Shown: piece after piece, positions 37,501-48,400 of the stretch
Position numbering within the stretch: the first letter of the stretch is position 1
How the letters are laid out: every line of letters starts with the position of its first letter
NCBI RefSeq assembly: GCF_932526225.1
Contig: NC_064039.1
Span: 7,515,001 to 7,579,000 of the forward strand
Reading direction: 5' to 3'
Source of the DNA: Nematostella vectensis
Taxonomy: Eukaryota > Cnidaria > Anthozoa > Actiniaria > Edwardsiidae
Length of the DNA: 64,000 nt
Notes under the pieces: model-generated
What the model saw: only the letters and a program-made list of their open reading frames with translations
Database searches by the model: none
Told to the model about the DNA's origin: nothing
Translations under genes and position numbers: made by a program

Positions 37501-40358
37501 CCCCCACTGCTAGCGCTTTAGGGATTTCAACTGAGAAATCATGACTATCAAACTTGACACATTTCAACCTGGAAAAAATGTAGTTCAAAGGACTTATGAT
37601 GAGTAACATCTATTAAAGGGAAGTATACTGCAGATCCTCATTATACCTGCCTGCATGATTGGGGGGGGAGGGGCGAAACCATTTCTAAAATAATCAATTA
37701 AACTACATAGTATGTGGAAGAATGGATGACATTTTTTTCTTACTTATCATTGCTCCAATAGATATTAACACTCACCTTGGATTCTTAACAATGTTTCCCC
37801 ACATACACAATATCTCATGCTCTGACTGACATTTGAACTGTAAGTTCTGGGATTCAGGATCAATATGCTCTGAAGCATTCTACAAATAGTATAAAAAGCT
37901 TTTAGTAATATGGGAGCTATTGAAATAAGCACATTTCTTTCTTGAATAAAATTACTGAAATAGAACTTTCTTCCAAATTACCCTAACAGAATAAGCATAT
38001 GGTATTGTGCTATCATTCAAAATGCATATCATTTGAAAACTCAATTGTTGTCTACCTGAAGTAAGTGCATTGTAGCTCTATCCAAAACAAAGTTCAACAA
38101 TTCTTGTAGCTTGGTTACTGACTAAGAATAAAAGAACATTACGAGTTAAAAGCAGGGTACATTGCAATTCATTAAACAATGTTTAATCTCCATTTTTTAT
38201 TGTACCTTTTTATGCTGCTGCAATTCTTCATCAGAAACATCATCTTTGATTGCATCTGAAATATACTTCTCTAGCTCTGAAATCAGCTATATGAGCAAAA
38301 AAAAGTACACTCCATTTATTCATAACATTTAGTAAGAGATGTATGTAACTGCTCCACAACCTGGGGCCTGGATGAAACAGTTGGCAGAGCTTGCTCTGTT
38401 ATGTACTGTTCACCACTGGGTTTCCGGTTCGATTTCTGGTTCAATAATGAGTTGAGTTGGCACATTCTTATGTTTACTCTGAGGTTTCGAGAGAATTTAA
38501 GCTATGTTCTATGGTTCATATGGTCATATGGTAGCTGCCTCAGGTGCCTATCTACTGTATGCCTTCAACACACCCATGTTGTATGTGCACTCTCAAAATC
38601 ATGCATATTCCATATTCAGATGTATTCTATAGAGATAGTGATGATACTGATTTCGTTATGGAAATGATGTATACGACAAACTCATCTGAGTACTGGAGGT
38701 AGCACCCTCCAGTAGCTATAGCTGTCAACTCTCCTACAGCTATGAGTAGCTTTGTGGCTGATTCTTCCTGAGGACACACCTTGAGTATATCTTCACACTC
38801 CTGTAGGACTTCCTTTACAGGTTTCTGATTGGACTCATCCTTTGCCAAGTGCAGGAATGTGTTAAGCTCAGGCTCTACCAGGGGATCAGGACTACCGTCA
38901 CACAGCATGTATCTATCCCACTATGGAATATGATAAAATTATATGAGTTAATAAACTGCCCTAGTCTGTTTAATTTATATTTCTCAATTAGAAATAGCAT
39001 AATGGAAAAGATATATCAAATCCTGGTTCAATGGATTTGTGTAGGCATCACTTTGAACAAAAATACAGCGGAATTTTTTTACAACAGGAGTCTTGCTGAC
39101 AGCCATATACTGTATATAACAGTCTATGGGCAGTGATGCTTCATTTCAAAAACTACAGTTCATCTTTTTATGGTGGCATTGTTAGCATATTTCTGTTGTA
39201 TTTGCTTCATTTAATGTTGAATGTTGGAGTTCTTGCAATCTCATTAATTTGTTTACCTTGGCCTTTTCTCGTTGTTGAACTTCAAGGTTTGTCAATTGCT
39301 GTTCAATGTTGTCCAGTAATTCCTGTACCTCATCAAGCTCTACTTGATGTCTTGCTTTCTCCTGATTACAAAGAGGAAACTGTTACTAACACATAGTACT
39401 GTACTGTATATTGAAATCAATACAATAATGTGAATGGTAAAAGGACATTAAGGAGTTTGAGGGTTTGGGGGTACATTGGTTACAAATGGCAGAGCATAAA
39501 ATTTGGAGCCTAAAGCCTAAAGCAAGTCTCTTTCTCGAATATTGAGCTTCTAAAATTTATTTTTTTTTGTAATGCACACCTCTTCCCAAAGCCTCTCTCG
39601 TTCTTCTTGTTCAAGTCTTTCCTTCTCTTCCCTTTCCCGCTTTTCCTGTTCTTCTAGTAATCTTGCTTCCTCTGAAAAATGTATACCAGAATAACAGAAG
39701 GTTAAAGTTATTTTTTAGATTAATTTTAACAATAACACGTCCCTTGATGTCCCTTGCTGTGAAAAAAAGTGCAACAAACGCCACCGTGGCCACCTTGACA
39801 GTTTTGTGGAGTAGGCCAATAAGGATGTGAGTTGTGCTATTTGACTGGGATCAACGTCACTGTTGGTCAGGGTGTCAAAGAAATGCTTCAATACATATCA
39901 GAACACTATGGAACTATGGATAAAGTCGTGTTAAACCTTGGGAGAGTGTTTTCTGGTCATAATTTCCCGAAGGCATCTCGAGGTAGATAGTGTACATACC
40001 CTCCTCTTTTGCCTTTCTTTCTGCTTCCTCTTTCTTGATTTTTTCCTTCTCGGCTTTGCTCAGTTTACCGCTCTTGGGTTTCCCCTTTCCAGCAGCTGGT
40101 TTTGGTGGCTAAAAGCATATAAGTTATAAAAGAAGAGGCATGAAATAATATTCGACTTGTAAAATTGGACTGAATCTCTGGTCGGTTGGTTAATCAGACA
40201 GGAAAACAGTGCAAGTAATCTTATCTAAATAGACTTATTGCAGTAACTTTAAGACTAGGGGTAGTTCTTTGCCTTTGTCATACCTCCCAGAAGATTATAT
40301 AATTTATAATTTAATAAAATTTTGGAAATTTCTCGATCAAAATAAAGCTACTCACCAT
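28558..40358 (-). CDS. DNAI7: Axonemal dynein-associated protein DNAI7 (CASC1)
   Basis: Twenty-one coding exons join in frame (774 residues; human about 716). In transcript order: 40358-40356, 40108-40000, 39671-39580, 39361-39257, 38920-38780, 38286-38206, 38121-38056, 37879-37776, 37568-37364, 36809-36696, 36507-36387, 34537-34331, 31361-31211, 30884-30778, 30656-30601, 30322-30212, 29937-29848, 29738-29667, 29475-29326, 28898-28797, 28695-28558. The N-terminus is a charged coiled coil (KLSKAEKEKIKKEEAERK). Family hallmarks follow: WDRYMLCDGSPDP, ELNTFLHL, MWGNIVKNPR, SMRLLLTYYDHLSP, DDVVDLRAFG, ELPPQPKHVKNW, VVYFEQPQIAHW, MPFQSWEIRP, KWMTPQELIK, GFSWSKWN and LYHMIRDD. CASC1/DNAI7 is needed for assembly of axonemal dynein arms in motile cilia. 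Coding exon 1 is the ATG alone. Long introns 11 and 12 hold transposons. Confidence 0.95.
29063..29317. mobile_element. MITE (AAGCCGCATTGTCACCAG family), copy 1
   Basis: The termini are inverted repeats: TAAAGCCGCATTGTCACCAG on the left and the mirror of TAAAGCCGCATTAATGTCAC on the right, with TA at both ends as for Tc1/mariner-type insertion. It is 255 bp and non-coding. It lies in DNAI7 intron 19, its right end nine bases from the exon 19 donor. Related copies are at 34654-36284 and 61850-62008. Confidence 0.85.
31432..33546. mobile_element. 2.1-kb inverted-repeat element in DNAI7 intron 12
   Basis: The ends are inverted copies: ACAGTACAGCCTGGAAGAAA left; ACAGTACAGCCTGGAGGAAA as reverse complement of the right end. 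The arms continue as GCGCG/TTTTTTGCG/TGTAGTTTGAGTGTA motifs. Inside, 31738-32330 is a tandem repeat of about 217 bp in 2.7 copies (GGCTTGCGTACG and GCAAATTAAAGCTGGGATAT recur). No transposase frame is seen, so it is non-autonomous. Confidence 0.8.
33547..34300. other. Rest of DNAI7 intron 12 with CGCGTAATTT motifs
   Basis: The block holds many dispersed copies of TTCCGCGTAATTT / GCGCGTAATATT-like words (for example 33671, 34099, 34126, 34150), probably a decayed repeat. No exon was found here. Confidence 0.4.
34654..36284. mobile_element. MITE copy 2, expanded by an internal 89-bp minisatellite
   Basis: The left end (TTAAAGCTGCAATGTCACCAG, then CAGAAACC) and right end (TCACATCCTCAAAGAAA to GACAATGTGGCC) match the MITE copies at 29063-29317 and 61850-62008. 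Between them 35125-35930 is nine copies of an 89-bp unit (anchor GCGTTTGTCGATTTGTCAGT at 35171, 35259, 35348 and so on) with the palindrome GTCGACAGGTCGAC. It lies in DNAI7 intron 11. The ORFs across it are repeat artefacts. Confidence 0.82.
39779..39907. repeat. Dispersed repeat, related to 44930-45100
   Basis: CCGTGGCCACCTTGACAGTTTT, GTAGGCCAATAAGGATG and GGCATCAACGTCA-like words occur in the same order here (DNAI7 intron 2) and near 44964-45100. It is an unclassified interspersed repeat. Confidence 0.6.
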
Positions 40359-40575
40359 TTTGGAAAGATTATCTTTTTGCTGCTTAGCGACGAATTGAGC
40401 CACATGTTTTTTGGTCAGTGGGTTTACTCATGCGACATGCGTGCTGGATAAAACTCCCATGAGACATTGCGTTGACAAGTTTTCAAGATGGCGGACGACG
40501 TATAAGCTCTAAATACTGTTCTAAAACAAAGAAGATACAGTCTCATTGACGTTGATCCCAGGCTGTAAGAGAATC
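40359..40575. promoter_or_regulatory. Shared bidirectional promoter of DNAI7 and SRFBP1-like
   Basis: The two start codons (40358 minus, 40576 plus) are 217 bp apart, so both promoters and 5' UTRs lie here. It contains AAGATGGCGGAC at 40485, matching the YY1 consensus seen near starts of many metazoan housekeeping genes. That ATG would open a five-codon uORF (40488-40505) ahead of the SRFBP1-like frame. No TATA box is evident. Confidence 0.6.
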
Positions 40576-41559
40576 ATGTCACCAGCGCATAACGAGACAC
40601 AAAGTGATGATATAACCCTCAAATATTCGTTGGGTGCTCAGAAAAACAAACGTATGAAGCAACAGTTTGGTAAGGCCAAACTTTTCGAAGTCAGAAGATT
40701 GGTACGAAGAATAAGACAGTTTGAAAACAAAAAAGGAACGGCTGAGCAGTTACAGAAAAACAAGAGAAAGGTTTCAAGGATGGAGGAGCAGTTGCAGATT
40801 ACCAAAGATGCGCGCCTTGATGCAGTGATCGCTTACGTGGATGAGAGATCTGGTAGCCAAGATGGAGTATCAAAACAAAACATCAACGCACGTGAAATAG
40901 TGTTCGAAAAGCTTGCAAGTGCTTTAGAGCTTAATAAAGAACTTCTTCCTACAGACGAAACTGCGGCAACAGATAGTAAAAATGATAATCAAAGAAACAT
41001 ATCACAAACAAAACAAGCACAGGAAAAAACAAAATCTCCGTTTAGTGCAGCACATGGGAGAGACAAAGACCATAAAAGGAAAAGGAGAATGAAGGTGACA
41101 GGTGGATCCTCAGATGAAGTTCTTCAGAGGTCCTCAGAGTCTGTTTTTGTTAGTAGTATGAAAGAATTATCAAATGTGGTGGGAAATAAGAAACCAAGGG
41201 AGGAATCAGAACCGTTAGATTTCTCAGATTCTGAGTCAGAAAAAACAATGAAAAAACTAGTCAAAAGTAAAAAACAAAAAAGTTTTAAAGTTATAAAGAA
41301 AAATCGTACAGGGCAGCGCTCAAGACAGAAAATGTGGGAACAAATGTATGGTATGAAAGCCAAGCATCGCATGAAGAACAGAGAAAGCAATCCAAGCAAT
41401 AGTAAATTTGGTAGTGACAAACTTAGTAAAAAATTAAAGCAAAAACAAGAGGAGAAGACGACTGACCAAACTCTCCTCCATCCATCATGGGAGGCCAAGA
41501 AAAATAAGAAAGAAAGCATTGTAGAATTTGCTGGTAAAAAAATCACTTTTGATTTCTAG
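40576..41559 (+). CDS. SRFBP1: SRFBP1 / BUD22-family protein
   Basis: Single exon, 327 codons. The first ATG in this frame is 40576; the frame is open 30 bases further up but without ATG. The N-terminal half is helical and basic (KLFEVRRLVRRIRQFENKK, then DARLDAVIAYVDERSG), as in the BUD22/SRFBP1 domain. The middle is Lys/Ser-rich with acidic clusters (EPLDFSDSESE). The C-terminus has RTGQRSRQKMWEQMYG, HPSWEAKKNKK and ends AGKKITFDF, the conserved BUD22 tail. Yeast Bud22 acts in small-subunit ribosome assembly in the nucleolus; vertebrate SRFBP1 binds serum response factor. The role here is inferred from family. Absence of introns contrasts with its neighbours. It is shorter than human SRFBP1 (about 429). 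Confidence 0.87.
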   Translation: MSPAHNETQSDDITLKYSLGAQKNKRMKQQFGKAKLFEVRRLVRRIRQFENKKGTAEQLQKNKRKVSRMEEQLQITKDARLDAVIAYVDERSGSQDGVSKQNINAREIVFEKLASALELNKELLPTDETAATDSKNDNQRNISQTKQAQEKTKSPFSAAHGRDKDHKRKRRMKVTGGSSDEVLQRSSESVFVSSMKELSNVVGNKKPREESEPLDFSDSESEKTMKKLVKSKKQKSFKVIKKNRTGQRSRQKMWEQMYGMKAKHRMKNRESNPSNSKFGSDKLSKKLKQKQEEKTTDQTLLHPSWEAKKNKKESIVEFAGKKITFDF

Positions 41560-42339
41560 ATTGTTCTTGAACACTGCAATATGACCATTGGGAGTGATTA
41601 TAGTCTATTTAAAAAAATAGTATTTTTCATCTCTTTAACAAGCCCCACCCCCAAAGACACAAAAAAATTAAATAAGCGCCCTGGGCAAATTATAACGGTG
41701 ACCCTTGTAGCACTTGACTAGAGACATAGCCTTGTGGCCCTGTTTTGAAATATCACTGTTGTGCCAAATAATTTATGGACTCCACATCTTGTATTGCTAA
41801 TAATGCTTTTATGTAAGTGATACAGACTTCTGTCTTCCTTGATAAATGTTTATAAGAAAAGTATGTTAGCAGGGTTTTTTTATTTCATTTTATTTAGTAA
41901 CAATGCCATATTTGGTGCATACAAATATGTGATTGTATCTTTGTTATGATTGCTAGATGATTGCCACTGCTGCAATAGCTTAAGGTGCACTCAAAGTGCT
42001 TCAAATTTGTTATACCATCAAGAAGAGGGAGCTAAGTCTCATGAAAAATTTAAAAATGACTAGCCCTGAAAGTTCTTATTAACCAGAAACCCACAATAAT
42101 TAAAAAAAAACATGTTATATTTTTGTACATTTCCATACACCAGGAAGGGCAAAGCATAATGTTCAAAGCTTAGGATTCTACATTTTGTTTAGCATTTTCT
42201 ATAGATATTGATCTTTGAAAAGGTGCCTATAAAAAAGTAATATTCTGGGAGGTGGGGGGACTCCTATAAAAAGCATTTTGGTGATAGCATTTTGGGTGTG
42301 AGGGGCAGCATTTTCGGTGTGGTCAACAGCACTTCTAAC
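41560..42339. other. 3' UTR and spacer before retrotransposon
   Basis: AT-rich sequence with no supported gene. It contains an AATAAGCGCCC word (about 41673) shared with the repeat at 24972. Confidence 0.5.
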
Positions 42340-44706
42340 CCCAAAAAGATAGTACAATGGGCAAAAATTGGAAAGATCTATTTTTGGCTGCCGTAGCAGA
42401 TCACGTTCCATCCAAAAAGATTAGGGGTCGCAATCCAGTACCTTGGATGAATGGAACTATTCTCGACCTAATTAAGAAGAAAGAAACGACTCGAAGGCGT
42501 CTAAAAAAGACCCCTGCTAAAGCGTCTCTGAGGGAAAAATTCAAAGCGCTGCGTGCGGAAGTCAAACAAGCACTGCGGGAAAGTCGTGAAAACTTTTTCC
42601 AGTCTCTCGAACGGGACTATAAAAACAACACCAAACGCTTTTGGTCTGTTCTAAAACAGAAATCCAAATCACGTGGGATCCCATCTCAGGTCTCTATGGC
42701 AACCGTAAATCCACCCACTGGTTCCCAGGACCCCACGCCACTAAGAACCACAGCTGATGATCCGGAAGCAATTGCAAATTTATTTAATAAATACTTTGCT
42801 TCAGTGTTTTTAAAAGATTCTCTTCAAGACCTAAACACTGACCCGGAACATTGTGCACCCCCTGTACCCGAGCTATCTAATATTTCATTCGATATAAATG
42901 ATATATTATCGGTTATCAGGGGGCTGGACGCCAGTAAAGCTTCTGGACCAGATAACATCCCCGTCAGATTACTAAAAGAGACCGCGGCTGTGATTGCTCC
43001 CTCTCTTTGTCAGATTTTCAATAAGTCTATCAAGCTTGGCAAATTTCCTTCTGAATGGAAAATTGCTCATATCGTTCCTGTTTACAAGAAAGACTCTGCT
43101 CAACAAGTTGAAAATTACAGACCGATATCACTCTTGTCTGTTGTGTCGAAAATTATGGAACGTTGTGTATTTAATAAGATAAGAGAGAGGGTGCACTGCC
43201 TCATCCAGAGGTGTCAACATGGGTTTATTGCAGGCCGCTCTTGTGTCACCCAGCTGGTGGAAGTCCTTGACACTATTGGCTCTCACTTAGACAATGGGAA
43301 CCAAATTGATGTTGTATACCTTGATATGTCAAAGGCTTTCGATAGAGTAAGCCACCGTATGCTAACACGGAAACTAGTCCAATATGGTTTTGGCGGAAAT
43401 CTGTTGAAGTGGTTTACATCATATATCACCAATCGGAGCCAACGCGTAGCTATTCCAGGGGGGGTCTCAACATGTCAACCTGTGACTTCCGGCGTCCCGC
43501 AAGGGTCAATTCTCGGTCCTATACTGTTCGTCCTCTTCGCAAATGACTTGCCAGATTCAGTTTGCTCATGCAGTGTTGCGACATTTGCAGACGACACTAA
43601 GGTCTTTAATGTTATCAACTCGGCGGACGACACGGATGTGTTACAATCTGACCTGAACAGTCTAAATGGCTGGGCGGCATCGACAGGCATGACATTTAAT
43701 CAAACAAAGAGCAAAGTCATGCGGGTTTCGCGAAAGCGTAAACCAGTTCTCAAAACATATTCGCTTGGCGGTTTGCCTTTAGCCTGCACTGAGACGGAGA
43801 AGGATCTCGGCGTCTGGATGTCAGACGACCTCTCTTGGACTAAGCAAGTTGACGAGGCATGTAGTAAGGCCAACAGGACGCTGGGGTTCGTTAGAAGACA
43901 CTCAAGATCCATAAAGAAAACCAACATAAGAAGATCGATGTATCTCGCCCTAGTACGTCCTCACCTAGGATACGCAACACAACTGTGGGCACCGCAGACA
44001 AAGGACCTGATTAGACGAGTTGAAAGAATCCAAAGACGAGCTAGCAAGTACATGTTAGGACTCCCATTTAGATGCAGCCAAACATACAAAGAAAGACTTA
44101 TTCAACTTAAATTATTGCCACTATCGTATTGGCACGAATATTTGGACATGTCATACTTTTATAAAATCATAAATGGGCTTGTCAATATTAATCCATCAAT
44201 TGTTCCCAAAGTTCGCTCAGTCCGTCCTACTAGATCATCTACAAACTCAAGCGCACCACAATTCTTCGCTCGCAAATGCAAAACTTCTGCTTTTCAAAAA
44301 TCATATTTAAACCGTTGTACAAGAATATGGAACACTCTCACTAATTTGTTAAATAGTTCTAGCTACTCTGACCATGCTTCTTTCAAGCGCGCTTTATTAA
44401 ATTACTACTTAAATGCTCTTTCGATAACTTACGATCCAGAGGATCCGCGCTCATGGAAATCTGTCTGCCTCACCTGCAATCGGGCCAGGGTGCTAACGCA
44501 CCAAATTTCATGTTGTTTCTAATTTAGTTTTTGTGACCTTGTAACTTTTACACATTTTAAACTCGGGTCCGCCGTAATTGGCCTAGCTGTGGCGGATACC
44601 CTGCCCTTTCGTTATTGTATGTATTTATGTTCTGTTTCTCATGTATAACGTATTATGTATGTGTATTTTTTTTCTCCGTGGGCAAAGTCAATAAAAAAAA
44701 AAAAAA
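42340..44706 (+). mobile_element. 5'-truncated non-LTR retrotransposon with intact RT frame
   Basis: An uninterrupted 721-codon frame (42357-44522) encodes a pre-RT region (NPVPWMNGTI) and a full reverse transcriptase: GLDASKASGPDNIP, ENYRPISLLSVVSKIMER, QHGFIAGRSCVTQL, VVYLDMSKAFDRVSH (about residue 320), SGVPQGSILGPILF, and catalytic TFADDTKVF (about residue 410), then KDLGVWMSDDLSW. A 3' UTR of about 170 bp ends in an A run (44691-44706). The APE endonuclease half is missing, so the copy is truncated and not mobile by itself, but the open frame suggests recent insertion. The FADD box and GVPQGS fit the CR1/Jockey-like group. It is distinct from the element at 290-3620. Confidence 0.92.
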
Positions 44707-44875
44707 GCATTGTTAGCAACAAAAAATGCCCCCCCCTTGATATTTTTTTTCCTAAATTATAAGGAAATGACCAGTTTGGGAGTGCCCCCAACCCCCAGGA
44801 TTTCGAGGCCCACGCACTGGCAATGAGGCCATAAAGAGCAACCTCATCCCTTCCAGAATGCATTGCTTTGTTGAA

Positions 44876-45100
44876 ATAAAGTGCGATGCATTCTAGCATG
44901 GCCATCTTGACAGTTTTGCGAAATAGGCCAATAAGGATGCAAGAAACGTATACGACGCTAGCTGCCGTGGCCACCTTGATAGTTTTTTAAGTAGGCCTGT
45001 CAATAAGGATGCAAGAAACGTAATCTACTCGGCATCAACGTCAATAGCCAACCAACAGGTCAAGAGAAACATTTTAGTGCATATGAGAATACTAAACAAC
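44876..45100. repeat. Duplicated interspersed repeat
   Basis: The words GGCCA.CTTGA.AGTTTT and AATAAGGATGCAAGAAACGTA occur twice (44900-44955 and 44968-45022). The second copy continues with sequence shared with 39779-39907. Confidence 0.6.
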
Positions 45101-45417
45101 AATGTATATCTCATAATAACTGGGCAACTTTCTCAAAACTTTATTGGTGGCAACGGTAGCGCACGTCGAACTATAATGTCGCTTTTAAACCACATTTTTT
45201 TTTTACATTCAATAGAAGTACTTAAACTTTAAAGAATGCATATTGTTGTCTATAATTAGATTTTTGTTCTTAATTTCGATGGTATTGAAAAACAATGCAT
45301 GATGTGTAGGCCAGGGTGCCCTTACATGCCCTTATTCTAAATCTCAGATTTAGAATGTAAAAGGGAAAGTCGGGGAGGGCTCATCCATTACTGAGCATCA
45401 TTCCTGCAGTGCCGGCC

Positions 45418-48400
45418 TCATCTTTGGTAACCCAGTGCCCCACTCTGAATAGAGTCCCGCTTCATGCCGAGCGTGTTGCCAGCCTCAATCTGCGCCATCT
45501 TTTTGAATTCTAAGGAATAAAAGAGGGGAGTGATTTTTGGTTACATGGGGGTGAGGGTCCATCGGATCAATCTGGTAACTAGTAATGACTTGGCTAAATA
45601 AGGAGAGATGCCACGCGCGATATCCAGCGAGCGACATGTCTCCTAAATTTTCCTAAGCTAGCCAGCGCCAATTTTTTGTGTCGCCGCTACCAGATTTGGC
45701 GCGAGACAAGTCAAGCTTAGCCTAGGAGACATGCCATGATAACATAATAACATTTCGTCCTGCCGACTAACTCTCCTAGTTGTTTTGGATTCAAGGAGAC
45801 AAAACACATGGAACAAATGTCTGTCTGACAAACCGTGTTTTAAAATTCGCTTTGATGGTACAACTCCCTTTAACGCTCTGGTTAACCTCCCAACCCCTTC
45901 CCCTTAACGCCCGTCGTATGGTTATATTTCCCCGCTCCTCCCCTTATAGTTCATCTTGGTTTATCTCCCCGCCCCTTCCCCTTAACGCCCGTCGTATGGT
46001 TATATTTCCCCGCTCCTCCCCTTATCGCTTATCCTGGTTTAACTCCCCACCCCTCCCCCTTAACTGATGCGTACCCAGGATTGGCTAAGAGGTGTGCGCA
46101 GTCATTGGTATCATTGATATAATAGAATTTGAAGATTATTCGTTAATAAGAAATGACCCACTTTTTGGCTCCAAGGGGGTTGCACGTGCACTCTGCGCAA
46201 GCCTGACTATGGTTCATTTCCCCACACCTCACCCTTAACACACATTCTGGCTCATCTCTCAAGGATAGTGGCACACCTTCGAAGGCTATCTTTCTGTTCC
46301 AGCCTTGCTTGTTGTCCTGAAGTATGTCGTTAATCTCGTGTTCTGGAATGTTCTCCTCCAGGTGCCGGAGGACGAAGCGCAGATCGGATGACATGACATA
46401 GCCCCGCCCGTCCCTGTCAAACATCCGGAACGCCTCCAGCATGTCTTCCTCGTCCATCATAAACTGGTTTTTCGTGATCATCAGCTTCACGAACTCGTCA
46501 AAGTTCATCAGCCCGTTACCTGAACGAAAATGTAACACAACAATCAAATGGTCATTGGCGTGTGAGCAAACCCAGAAATTGCCTAAAAACTGTGAACAAA
46601 TCAGAATACCAATCCGACAGTGCAAGCATGAGGAACACAAAAGGGGTCCAAAAAGCCTATTTAAAATTTGTATAGTTTGGGCTCATACAAACTAAGTTAT
46701 TCAGTCCTTTTATATACTGTAGCTAAATCAATAAATAAGCTAAAAGCTTTACCAGTCACACCGCAATCTTATCTCATTTGGTACGATACAAACAATTTTC
46801 GATATCCGTGTGAAAAACATTTTTTAGCATATAAATCTGCCCCGAACCTAGACCTATTGAGACGCCTTGGACTTGTACGCGCGCAAAGGACGTTGGCAAA
46901 GGTTTAACGAGGCAGGTCATAAATTTAAAAGAAAATCAGATCCTTTAAAACAAAATTCATTTTTTCTCTTTTACCATCGCAGTCTACGCTGTTGATCATA
47001 TCCTGAAGCTCGATCTCAGTCGGATTTTCCCCGAGCGATCTCATGATTCCGCCGAGCTCGCGAGTTGTTATCGAGCCACTCGAGTCTTTATCGAAGTGCT
47101 CGAAGGCATCGCGATACTCTGCAAGAAAAAATGTAGCACATGTTATGTAGCGGGGGGGAGGGGGGGGGGGATAACAGAGTGATTTTGAATAAGAGGAGGT
47201 AAGTAGTTAAAGAAATCGCGTACAGGACTAAGAAGCAACTGGGAGATTGTATAATTTTATAATGATAATTGAACGTGTTGAGTTCCAAAAACTTTTGATT
47301 ATGTTGCTCATTCATGCATGTCGATTGTGAAAAAAAGACAATGAAGGCATGTCTCTAAAAGGATTCATACGGGTAAATCACACAAAATAGTGTATCTTTA
47401 TCTTGTATTTTTAAACAAAAATGCATGAAACCTGTCAACTGAGTTTATTTTGTGAAACGAATTGCTCCTGCCTTCAACCTTAAACTCAACCAAATGCTAC
47501 GAAAATTCTACGAAAATAAGGAGCCTGTACATTGCTGCAACTTGAAAATTGGGATAAGTTTAGAAGAAAAAAAATCGCAATTTTGTGCTTTTATTTTCAA
47601 ACCAAAAAAAATTCATTTTTTTTATAAACTTATCCCATTTTTTTAGTTGCATGCAGTCTTACGCAGGCAGCTAATACCTAACAATTAATACAATTTTCGT
47701 AGCATTTGGTTGAGTTTAAGGTTGGAGGCAGGAGCAATTTATAAAAAATCCAAGATGGCCGCCTTTTGTCACGTGACCTTAGTTTTAATTGTTACAAAAT
47801 ACAAAGTCCTTCTCCGTTTCACAAGACAAACTTACTACGCCATTTTATGTGATTTTGCCATATATTCTCGAGAGCCATGCGTAGATCACCTGAGAAGGGT
47901 AGTCGAGTCGGGAGATCACAAAAGCAATACTGAAAGTATATTTGTTTTGTCTGGAAAAAGTGAGGCGGGAACGGTGGCCCCACTATTTTAAGCGGATTTT
48001 TTTTTACATGTGAATAACAGTCATTCAATTCAAATAGTGCACGCAGAAAGAGAGACTTTCAACCCTCGGCCCCTCCAAACTTTTGTGAACCGTTTCGCCG
48101 CCCCCGTGTTTTCATTCATATACGGGTCATTCATACACGAAGGTTGGATCTAGAGGCACCCATTTTCTGCATTTCCTGTCGTTTGTTTTGTTTTGTTTCG
48201 TGACGAAATTAAAAAGAATCATCCGAAAGGGAAACAGTATTCACTTCAAAATAGCGGGATTTCGAGTTGTTGGTAAATGAATAAAGCCAAAGCCAAGGGG
48301 AATGATTTTAGTTAGCGGATGACTCGATGGTTTAAATTAAATGAAGTAAACTGCAAATTTTTATTTTGTTTTACTGGAATAAAAATGTTTTTTGGGGACT

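Noticed and set aside
38680-38779. Extension of DNAI7 exon 5 beyond 38780
   Set aside because: The frame stays open (VCPQEESATKLL...), but the AAG|GTGTGT donor joins ILK to LISELEKYI, which fits the family alignment; the extension has no counterpart.
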